From Rhodospirillaceae bacterium (GTDB lineage: Bacteria > Pseudomonadota > Alphaproteobacteria > GCA-2731375): a stretch of DNA of 64,000 nucleotides. Position 1 is the stretch's first letter. Each line of letters opens with the position of its first letter. The DNA lies in contig JABIWH010000021.1 of assembly GCA_018701215.1 (NCBI GenBank), forward strand, positions 62,001 through 126,000. Reading direction: 5' to 3'. A program made the position numbers and the translations under genes. Shown here piece after piece: positions 8,853-15,751 of this stretch. The notes beneath the pieces are model-generated. The model had not been told where the DNA came from and made no database searches. It worked only from the letters and a program-made list of their open reading frames with translations.

Positions 8853-9242
8853 TTACATGTCTTCTGGCCGCCAGGCATCCTTTATATGCCTTGGCGGGCG
8901 ATGGGGCAGCACCACGATAACATCGAAACGAATATCCAATTCACCAAGCCCTTGATGCCGCGCCAGGTAAGCCGCCGCAGCGCGCGCGATGCGCCGTTGC
9001 TGCCGCGCCGTCACGGCAGCCAGCGCCGTTGCCAAATCGCGCCGCCGCTTCACCTCGATCACCGCCAGCAACCGGCCCCGACGGGCTACTATATCCAATT
9101 CACCGACGCCTGCACGATAATCTCGGGCCAAAATGCGATAACCCTTCAGCCGCAACAATGCCGCCGCGATCATTTCCGCCTTGCGCCCGGCGCGATAGGC
9201 GCGTTGGCGCGGTTTCAATGCCGATTCGCCCGCTTTGGCCAA
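8853..9242 (-). CDS. yraN: YraN family protein (UPF0102)
   Basis: A 129-residue protein with the UPF0102 nuclease-like fold pattern: RAGRKAEMIAAALLRLKGYRILARDYR, then GELDIVARRGRLLAVIEVKRR, which holds the E-x-D...E-x-K residues of the PD-(D/E)XK superfamily. Its cellular role is not settled. It appears to start with TTG at 9242, only two bases after the rsmI stop, so it is probably translationally coupled to rsmI. An arginine- and alanine-rich middle is normal for GC-rich genomes. Confidence 0.88.
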   Translation of the reverse strand: MAKAGESALKPRQRAYRAGRKAEMIAAALLRLKGYRILARDYRAGVGELDIVARRGRLLAVIEVKRRRDLATALAAVTARQQRRIARAAAAYLARHQGLGELDIRFDVIVVLPHRPPRHIKDAWRPEDM

Positions 9243-9244
9243 AA

Positions 9245-10258
9245 TTACCGATCTCCCTCGGATGAGGATGGTTCCCGCCCCGCGCCTTCGTCACGCCCCG
9301 CACTTCCGTCAGGCGGGGTCCCGTCACGCGATGCCCCATCACGCAATGCCCCATCACGCAATGCCCCGGCACGTAGTTCCAGGGCCCGGTTATACAAATC
9401 ACGCCTCGGCAGGCCTGTCTGTTCCGCCAGGGCCTTGGCGGCATCCTTGACGCTGCCCTGCCCCAATGCCGCTTGCAGCATGGCATCGATTTCGGCCGGG
9501 TCCAGGCTCTCGGCCTTATCGTCGGGGGGCGCCACCAGGACAACGATCTCGCCTTTTGGCGGCCCCACGGCCTGATAATGCGCCGCCAGATCCGATAGCG
9601 TACCATGGCGGGCTTCCTCGAACTTTTTGGTCAGCTCCCGCAAAACCGCCGCCGCGCGCGGCCCCAATTCCAACCCCATGTCGGCCAGGGAGGCGGCCAG
9701 GCGCGGCGCCGCCTCGAAAAACACCAAAGTGGCTGGAACCACGGCTAATTCAGCCAGAGTCCGGCGGCGAGCTACTGTTTTTCCGGGCAGAAAGCCGGCA
9801 AACAGAAACCTATCCGTCGGCATCCCGGCGCTGGCCAGGGCCGCCATGGGCGCCGAGGCGCCCGGCAGGGCGGTGACGGCGATATCCGCCGCGCGGACCT
9901 CGTTCACCAGGCGGTAACCAGGATCCGAGATCAGCGGCGTACCGGCATCGCTGACCAACGCCACGATTTCGCCCTTATTCAGGCGTTCCATAAGACGCGG
10001 CCGCATGCGGGCGGCGTTATGATCATGATAAGCCAGGGTCGGAGTCTCGATGCCATGAATAAGCAGCAACTTGCGGGTGACCCGTGTATCCTCGCAGGCA
10101 ATGATATCGGCGCTGGCCAACAGATCCAGCGCCCGCAAGGTTATGTCGCGGGCGTTGCCAATTGGTGTGGCCACGACATACAGGCCCGGCGAGAAGGTAG
10201 CCGGCACGGCTTTACCGCCCGTTGCGCGCGCACTAGATTGAGTGACGTCGCCGGACAT
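9245..10258 (-). CDS. rsmI: 16S rRNA 2'-O-ribose C1402 methyltransferase RsmI
   Basis: SAM-dependent methyltransferase that modifies C1402 in the decoding centre of 16S rRNA. The family signatures are GLYVVATPIGNARDITLRAL, EDTRVTRKLL, LVSDAGTPLISDPGYRLV and the FLPGKTVARR region. The start was set at the ATG at 10258 (MSGDVTQSS). A longer frame exists to 10504, but its extra residues are low-complexity and lie antisense to the divergent lipoprotein gene. The C-terminus has an unusual tail of GALRD-type repeats after the family's normal end, encoded by a 15-base tandem repeat. Confidence 0.93.
   Translation of the reverse strand: MSGDVTQSSARATGGKAVPATFSPGLYVVATPIGNARDITLRALDLLASADIIACEDTRVTRKLLLIHGIETPTLAYHDHNAARMRPRLMERLNKGEIVALVSDAGTPLISDPGYRLVNEVRAADIAVTALPGASAPMAALASAGMPTDRFLFAGFLPGKTVARRRTLAELAVVPATLVFFEAAPRLAASLADMGLELGPRAAAVLRELTKKFEEARHGTLSDLAAHYQAVGPPKGEIVVLVAPPDDKAESLDPAEIDAMLQAALGQGSVKDAAKALAEQTGLPRRDLYNRALELRAGALRDGALRDGASRDGTPPDGSAGRDEGAGREPSSSEGDR
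9322..9366 (-). repeat. 15-base tandem repeat in the rsmI 3' end
   Basis: Three head-to-tail 15-base units: CGTCACGCGATGCCC, then two identical copies of CATCACGCAATGCCC. They encode the repeated GALRD/GASRD residues of the RsmI C-terminal tail. The repeat length is a multiple of three, so copy-number change would keep the frame. Confidence 0.85.
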
Positions 10259-10275
10259 TAGAGAGGACGTATCGC

Positions 10276-11742
10276 TTGGCCCCTTTTCAGCATCCGTTTC
10301 AGACTCTGTTGCAGGCCCTGTTTCGGACCCTGCTCCAGACCCGTGTCCTGGTCGCATGTTTGCTGTTCCCGTTTGCCGTTTTGTGGGGTTGCGCCCAAAC
10401 GCCGCCCACGCCCAACAGTGTGCCAGTAGTAAGCCCCAAGACAGAAGCGAAAAAACCACCCCCCCAAGAACAAATCGCCGCGCCGCCAAGCACCACGGCG
10501 CCACCCGCGACAGCCACCATCATGCTGCCGGTACCGCCACCCAAGGAGGTGACTGTGCAGACCGCACCGGCCCTGCGGCCGCCATCCGGTATCGAAGGCC
10601 AACCAACCCGCATCGGCCTGCTATTGCCGTTGAGCGGCCCTCACGGCGCCGCTGAATTGGGCCGGGCCATGTTGAACGCGGCCATGTTGGCGCTGTTCGA
10701 TATTGGCGGCAAACGGCTGTTGCTGATGCCCCGGGACACCGGCGGCACGCCGGAGGGCGCCAGCCAGGCGGCCACGGAATTGGTCGGCGAAGGGGCGGAG
10801 ATTATCCTGGGCCCGTTATTCAATACTTCGGTCGAGGCCGCCGCCGCGGTCACCCGTGCCAGGGGCCTGTCCATGATCGCGTTTTCATCAGACCGCCGGG
10901 TCGCGGGTAGCGGCGTCTATTTGTTGAGCTTCACGCCAAGCCAGGAGGTCGATGCGGTGATCGGCTTTGCCGCCGCCCGTGGCTTGCGCCGCGTCGCGGT
11001 CCTGGCGCCCGATGACCTTTACGGCCTGGCGGTCCTGTTCGCCGCACGGGAAGCCGTCCTGCGCCATGGTGCCGAGTTGGCCCAGTCTGAATTCTATTCC
11101 CCGGACGGCGAAGATCTGGATAAATCGGTCAAACGCCTGGCGAACTATCACCTTCGCCGCCAAGCCCTGCTGACCCGGCGCAAGGAACTGGCGAATACCG
11201 AGGGTGAGACCGCCAAACGCATGTTGGAAGCGTTGCAGAAACACGACACCCTGGGTGATCTGGACTTTGACGCGGTACTGCTGCCCGAAGGCGGCGAGTT
11301 ACTGAAGTCCCTGGCGCCATTGCTGCCCTATTACGACATCGACACGGCGGAAATCCGGCTGCTGGGCACCGGCCGCTGGGATGATCCAAAGGTCCGGCTG
11401 GAACCGGCCCTGCTGGGCGGCTGGTTCGCCGGCGCGGACAGGGCGGCGGCGGCTGATTTCAACAATCGCTATGCAAAGGTCTTTGGCCACAAACCGCCGC
11501 GCCTCGCCTCCCTGGCCTTTGACGCCATGGCCCTGGCCGCCATTCTAAGCCAGGAAGCAGGTGGACCGGATTTCTCGACCCGCGCCATCACCAATCCCGA
11601 CGGCTTCGTCGGCAGCGATGGTATCTTCCGTTTTGACCCCAACGGCGTGGCAGAACGGGGCATGGCGGTGCTAGAGATAGAGCGCGACGGCTTCCGCGTA
11701 CGGCGCAAGGCCCCGACCACGTTCGAGGCATTGACCAATTAG
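10276..11742 (+). CDS. Penicillin-binding protein activator, LpoA-like lipoprotein
   Basis: A 488-residue protein with an N-terminal hydrophobic stretch ending in a lipobox-like LWGC (Cys about residue 39), a proline-rich linker (about 43-95), then a periplasmic-binding-protein type I fold: RIGLLLPLSGPHGAAELGRAML, VGEGAEIILGPLFN, MIAFSSDRRVAGSGVYLLSF. This is the LppC/LpoA family, outer-membrane lipoproteins that activate peptidoglycan synthases. The likely start is TTG at 10276, with GAGAGG nine bases upstream; later TTG codons are possible. It is divergent from rsmI with only 17 bases between the start codons, the same rsmI-lpoA adjacency as in enterobacteria. Confidence 0.85.
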   Translation: MAPFQHPFQTLLQALFRTLLQTRVLVACLLFPFAVLWGCAQTPPTPNSVPVVSPKTEAKKPPPQEQIAAPPSTTAPPATATIMLPVPPPKEVTVQTAPALRPPSGIEGQPTRIGLLLPLSGPHGAAELGRAMLNAAMLALFDIGGKRLLLMPRDTGGTPEGASQAATELVGEGAEIILGPLFNTSVEAAAAVTRARGLSMIAFSSDRRVAGSGVYLLSFTPSQEVDAVIGFAAARGLRRVAVLAPDDLYGLAVLFAAREAVLRHGAELAQSEFYSPDGEDLDKSVKRLANYHLRRQALLTRRKELANTEGETAKRMLEALQKHDTLGDLDFDAVLLPEGGELLKSLAPLLPYYDIDTAEIRLLGTGRWDDPKVRLEPALLGGWFAGADRAAAADFNNRYAKVFGHKPPRLASLAFDAMALAAILSQEAGGPDFSTRAITNPDGFVGSDGIFRFDPNGVAERGMAVLEIERDGFRVRRKAPTTFEALTN

Positions 11743-11776
11743 CAAAGTCCGCCCCATTTTCGATGCCTACCTGATC

Positions 11777-12660
11777 GTGGACTGGAGCGCCAATGCCACA
11801 CCCAAACGGGGCGCCGATAGCATATGGTATTGCCTGGTACAGCGAAGCGGGCGCGGTTTACGGCGCAATTTTCTTGGCAATCCGCCAACGCGGAATCAGG
11901 CGCGGGCGGAAATTTCCGGGATCCTGATGGATTTGTCCGCAAAGGGACAGCGAGTGCTGGCCGGATTTGATTTCCCCAACGGCTATCCACGGGGCTTCGC
12001 CAACCTTGCCGGGTTTAGCGGCATCGACGATGGGGCCGTCTGGCGCGCGGTTTGGGACGGCTTGGATGGGTTGATCCGGGACGGCGTGGACAACAGCAAC
12101 AACCGGTTTGAAATCGCGGCGGCGTTAAACGAACGCATATCAGGCGGACCGTTTCCGTTTTGGGGCTGCCCGGGCATCGGCAAAGCGCCACCCTGTCGTC
12201 GCGCAAAACCCATGCCTATGACCAAAAAACACCGGAGCGGCGCCATTGCGAAGCCTGGCTGCCGCGTAGCCAGCCATGTTGGAAGCTTTACACCACCGGC
12301 TCCGTCGGCTCACAGAGTCTGATGGGCATACCCGTCCTGAAGGCCTTGCGCGATGCCCCGGAGCTGGCGGCGCAAACACTGGTTTGGCCCTTTGAAACCG
12401 GCCTGGGCCCGCCGCCGCCCGAGCCATCCTGGCAAATCATTCTGGCGGAGGTTTATCCCTCGATCCTAAAGATCGAGACCAGGAAGGATGAAATCAAGGA
12501 TGCGGTACAGGTGGAAACCATTGCCCGGCATCTGGCCGCCCGTGATGCGCGGGGCGCGTTGGTGGAAGATCTGAGCGGTCCGAAAAGTCTAAGCGCCGAG
12601 GTCCGCGCCATGGTTGAGGCCGAAGAAGGCTGGATATTGGGAGCCGGCACTTTTGAGTGA
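11777..12660 (+). pseudogene. Frameshifted conserved hypothetical gene (VDWSAN family)
   Basis: Two overlapping frames read as one protein. The first (from a GTG at 11777, VDWSANATPKRGADSIWY) covers the N-terminal half up to FPFWGCP at about 12165. The second continues with ATLSSRKTHAYDQ and SVGSQSLMGIPVLKALRD through to the stop at 12660. The shift lies between about 12165 and 12195 and equals one lost base (or two gained). Upstream of the GTG the frame still reads FDAYLI without an ATG, TTG or GTG start, which suggests the 5' end is also damaged. I recognise a conserved alphaproteobacterial family but cannot assign a function. A sequencing error is the main alternative. Confidence 0.7.
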
Positions 12661-13531
12661 GGCGCGCAGAAGCTCGCTGGGAATAAGTTTCGCGGTGCTG
12701 GCGGCGATTGGGCTGGGCCTGGCCGTGGCCTTGTCCCGCTATGCCTATGAAGGGGGCAGCAACGGTATCACCGTGGCCGCCACACGGGCCAGCCTATTGG
12801 CCCTTGGTTTGCCGCTGTTCTGCCTGTTCAGCGGCCGCTCCCTGGCCCTGCCATGGCGGGCCTGGGGCCATTGTGTCGGGCTGGGCGCGCTGACCGCCAT
12901 GATGTTCTATGGCCACGTGGGCGCCGTCGAATTCATCTCGGTCGGACTGGCGGTATTGTTGTTTTTCACCTATCCGCCGATGATCGCGGTGCTGAATATC
13001 GTGGTGCTGCGCGAACGCCTTGCGCTGCCAAACCTGATCGCCATCGCCATCGCCTTTCTGGGTCTGGCCTTGATGCTGGGAGTGTCCCTGGAGGTGGCCG
13101 ATTTGCGCGGCATCGCCCTGGCGCTCGGCGCGGGCATGGCGGCGGCCTGGAACGCGGTCTGGCTGGTCAGGCGCATGCAGGACCACGACCCGATGGTCGT
13201 CACCACCCACATGGCCTTGGTCGCGGCGATGGTCCTGTTGGCCTTGTGCCTGAGTTTCGGCACCATCGCCTGGCCCATCAACCGCTCGGGCTGGGGCGGC
13301 CTATGGGCGGTGGTGATATTGCAGGCCACCTCCGTGCCGCTGTATTTCCTGGGCCTGAGTTATATCGGCGCCATGCGGTCGGCCATGTTCACCAACGCCC
13401 AGCCACTGATTTCGATCAGCGCGGCCTATCTGCTGTTCGGCGAAGTCATGACGCCGGTGCAATTACTGGGCGGCGCCCTGGTCCTGGGCGGGATCTGGTT
13501 GATGCAGATTTCAGGGCGGCGAAAACGCTAG
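12653..13531 (+). CDS. EamA/DMT-family permease
   Basis: An integral membrane protein of about 292 residues with ten predicted helices arranged as two EamA repeats. The first begins GISFAVLAAIGLGLAVALSRYA; the second ends AAYLLFGEVMTPVQLLGGALVLGGIWLMQ, the usual C-terminal EamA pattern. It would be an inner-membrane metabolite exporter or importer of unknown substrate. The start is uncertain: a TTG at 12653 overlaps the stop of the preceding gene (TTGAGTGA) and fits the hydrophobic onset; a TTG at 12614 would add 13 residues. Its TAG stop lies inside the left end of a large palindromic element. Confidence 0.85.
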   Translation: MSEARRSSLGISFAVLAAIGLGLAVALSRYAYEGGSNGITVAATRASLLALGLPLFCLFSGRSLALPWRAWGHCVGLGALTAMMFYGHVGAVEFISVGLAVLLFFTYPPMIAVLNIVVLRERLALPNLIAIAIAFLGLALMLGVSLEVADLRGIALALGAGMAAAWNAVWLVRRMQDHDPMVVTTHMALVAAMVLLALCLSFGTIAWPINRSGWGGLWAVVILQATSVPLYFLGLSYIGAMRSAMFTNAQPLISISAAYLLFGEVMTPVQLLGGALVLGGIWLMQISGRRKR

Positions 13532-13658
13532 ACCATTTTCGATATTCATCGATGCGCCAGGCCGCCCGCTCCCCCTGCCCGGCCACCCATTAATGGTACC
13601 CTGTGGGTGGCCGGGCAGGGGGAGCGGGCGGGTAAGTTCAATCGCAAAAATGGTCTAG
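13528..13658. repeat. 131-base palindromic element with CTAGACC ends and 28-bp perfect stem
   Basis: The outer ends are inverted repeats: CTAGACCATTTTCGAT (13528-13543) and ATCGCAAAAATGGTCTAG (13641-13658), differing by a two-base insertion. Inside them, 13562-13589 and 13604-13631 are perfect 28-base inverted repeats, very GC-rich, with a 14-base loop. The element fills the gap between the convergent EamA and DUF1289 genes and could terminate transcription from both sides. Nested inverted repeats with defined ends suggest a MITE- or REP-like element. A relative with similar ends is at 36001-36119. Confidence 0.85.
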
Positions 13659-13665
13659 ACCGCCT

Positions 13666-13905
13666 TCAGGCACCCCGATCCGCCGCGCGCCGCACGGCGA
13701 TCTCGGCCATGACACCATGCTGTTCCGCCGCGCTCATAGCCTGCCAATGGGAAATCTCGGCAATGGTGCGGTAGCAGCCCAGGCACAGTTTCGTTTCGGT
13801 GTGCAATATGCAAACCCCGGCGCAGGGCGAGACCACCTTTCGTAAGGATTCGCCCGATTCAGAAGGTGTTGTCACTGTAGGCCCCAATTTTTGTCGCGAC
13901 GGCAA
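13666..13905 (-). CDS. DUF1289 family small cysteine protein
   Basis: A short protein (79 residues from a TTG at 13905, or about 69 from a GTG at 13875). The core SPCAGVCILHTETKLCLGC has the CxxxC...CxxC pattern of DUF1289, followed by the usual RTIAEISHW. These four cysteines probably bind metal (zinc or an Fe-S cluster), but no function is established. It is convergent with the EamA gene across the palindromic element and divergent from the ABC transporter operon. Confidence 0.85.
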   Translation of the reverse strand: MPSRQKLGPTVTTPSESGESLRKVVSPCAGVCILHTETKLCLGCYRTIAEISHWQAMSAAEQHGVMAEIAVRRAADRGA

Positions 13906-14033
13906 TCTACAGGGCCATGGCGGCCCGACGCAAATACTCTTGAAGGATATGGGCTGAACGACTATTTAACAGGCCAATTCATCACACAAAATAACACATC
14001 ACAAAAATACAGGCAAAAGAGGCGCAGCAATCT

Positions 14034-15002
14034 ATGGATTGGATGATCGAGGTCGACGGTCTGGTCAAGAAATTTGGCCATCTGACCGCCGTGGATGGCG
14101 TCAGCTTCAATGTACCCAAGGGTCAGGTGCTTGGTTTTCTGGGGCCCAATGGCGCCGGCAAGTCCACCACCATGAAAATGATTACCGGCTTCATGACGCC
14201 AACAGCGGGCACGGTCCGGGTGGCGGGCCATGACGTGGACGAAGATCCCATCGCGGCCAAGGCCAAGATCGGCTATCTGCCCGAAGGCGCGCCGGCCTAT
14301 CCGGACATGACGCCGATCGGTTTTCTGAATTTCATTGCCGATGTGCGCGGCCTGGATGCGCCGACCCGGCGGCGGCGTCTGGACTATGTGATTGCCAACG
14401 TGCACCTCGAAGCGGTCCTGCGGCAACCTATCGAGACCCTGTCCAAGGGTTTCAAGCGCCGGGTCGGGTTAGCCCAGGCGATCCTGCATGATCCACCCGT
14501 GCTGGTACTTGACGAGCCGACCGACGGTCTGGACCCGAACCAGAAGCATGAAGTCCGCGGCCTGATCGCGGATATGGCGAAGGAAAAGGCCATCGTTATC
14601 TCGACCCACATTCTCGAGGAGGTCGATGCTGTCTGCAGCCGGGCCATGATCATCGCCGACGGCCGCATCGTCGCCGACGGCACCCCGGCCGAGTTGGAGA
14701 GCCAATCCCCTTACCATAACGCCGTGCTGATAGAATGTCAGAATGACGGCGTTGCCGAGGCCCTGAGGGCCATGGCCGGTGTGACCCTGGTTGATGAGCT
14801 GCCGGGCGGACGTTTTCGGGCCTATCCCAGCGCCGGCCAGTCCATCGTGGCCGATGTCGCCGACCTGATCAAACAGCAAAACTGGTCAACCTCGCGCCTG
14901 TCGGTGGAGCAACCGCGCCTGGACGAGGTCTTCCGCAATATTACCGGCGCCAAGGACACTAATAACAAAGCCGGGAATGGTAACCGGGGGGAGGCTGCAT
15001 AA
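14034..15002 (+). CDS. ABC transporter ATP-binding protein (GldA-type)
   Basis: A 322-residue ATPase with Walker A GPNGAGKST (37-45), a signature segment LSKGFKRRVGLAQA typical of the Gld/NatA/NosF branch rather than canonical LSGGQ, Walker B VLVLDEPTDGLD, and a switch histidine in STHILEEVD. A C-terminal extension of about 90 residues follows the ATPase core, as in multigene Gld-like systems. It would energise the membrane protein encoded next, with which it overlaps by one base (TAATG). AT-rich sequence upstream (13960-14030) is the likely promoter region of the four-gene operon. Confidence 0.92.
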   Translation: MDWMIEVDGLVKKFGHLTAVDGVSFNVPKGQVLGFLGPNGAGKSTTMKMITGFMTPTAGTVRVAGHDVDEDPIAAKAKIGYLPEGAPAYPDMTPIGFLNFIADVRGLDAPTRRRRLDYVIANVHLEAVLRQPIETLSKGFKRRVGLAQAILHDPPVLVLDEPTDGLDPNQKHEVRGLIADMAKEKAIVISTHILEEVDAVCSRAMIIADGRIVADGTPAELESQSPYHNAVLIECQNDGVAEALRAMAGVTLVDELPGGRFRAYPSAGQSIVADVADLIKQQNWSTSRLSVEQPRLDEVFRNITGAKDTNNKAGNGNRGEAA

Positions 15003-15736
15003 TGGCGAGCACCTGGGCCGTTTTCCGGCGTGAGTTGAAGGGCTATTTCAATACGCCCCTGGCTTATATCTTCATCGTGATTTTCCTGTTCCTCACGGGC
15101 ATCTTCACCTTCTACATGGGCAGCTTTTTCATTCGCGGGCAGGCGGACCTAAAGCCGTTCTTCAACTTTCATCCCTGGCTGTACCTGTTCCTGGTGCCGG
15201 CCATCGCCATGCGCCTGTGGGCCGAGGAACGCAAATCGGGTTCCATCGAGTTGTTACTGACCTTGCCTATGTCCCTATGGTCGACCGTTGTCGGCAAATT
15301 CCTCGCCGCCTGGGTTTTCATCGGCATCGCCCTGAGCCTGACGTTCCCCATGTGGCTGACCGTCAGCTATCTGGGCCAGCCCGATCATGGTGTCATTGTC
15401 GCATCCTACATAGGCAGCATGCTGATGGCCGGCGGCTATCTGGCGATTGGCGCCTGCATCTCGGCGGCCACGAAAAATCAGGTTATCGCCTTTGTCATCT
15501 CGGTGGTGGTGTGTTTTCTGTTCACCGTATCGGGCGCACCCATTGTCTTGGACTTCTTCGCCGCCTGGGCGCCGCAACCGTTGCTGGATGCCGTTGCCTC
15601 GTTCAGCTTCCTGACCCATTTCAACGCCATTCAGAACGGCGTCATCGATGCGCGGGATTTGATCTACTTCATCTCGCTGATCTTGTTTTGGCTATTCGCC
15701 AATCTGCTGATCGTCGATCTGAAAAAAGCCAGCTAA
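15002..15736 (+). CDS. ABC transporter permease (GldF-type)
   Basis: A 244-residue ABC-2-type membrane protein with six predicted helices. The N-terminus (WAVFRRELKGYFNTPLAYIF) and the following motif AMRLWAEERKSGSIELLLTLP, with the conserved EE-x-x-G-x-x-E-L-L coupling element, are characteristic of GldF-like permeases. It should form the membrane channel for the ATPase encoded by the overlapping upstream gene. The next gene begins 15 bases downstream, which supports a single transcript. The exported substrate is unknown; non-gliding proteobacteria also carry this set, so gliding motility should not be assumed. Confidence 0.92.
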   Translation: MASTWAVFRRELKGYFNTPLAYIFIVIFLFLTGIFTFYMGSFFIRGQADLKPFFNFHPWLYLFLVPAIAMRLWAEERKSGSIELLLTLPMSLWSTVVGKFLAAWVFIGIALSLTFPMWLTVSYLGQPDHGVIVASYIGSMLMAGGYLAIGACISAATKNQVIAFVISVVVCFLFTVSGAPIVLDFFAAWAPQPLLDAVASFSFLTHFNAIQNGVIDARDLIYFISLILFWLFANLLIVDLKKAS

Positions 15737-15751
15737 AAGAGGGATAGAGAG

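Noticed and set aside
9322..9366. Possible CRISPR repeats
   Set aside because: The three 15-base units are contiguous with no spacers and encode part of RsmI, so it is an in-frame coding tandem repeat.
8853..9575. Plus-strand open frames antisense to yraN and rsmI
   Set aside because: They lie wholly within the complement of two recognised genes and show proline- and arginine-rich filler typical of shadows.
10259..10504. Longer rsmI start (extending the protein to 419 residues)
   Set aside because: The additional residues are low-complexity or hydrophobic, antisense to the divergent lipoprotein gene, and absent from the RsmI family pattern.
13562..13631. Classic rho-independent terminator
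   Set aside because: The stem is ideal, but no run of T follows either arm. It may still stop transcription, but I cannot call it a canonical terminator.
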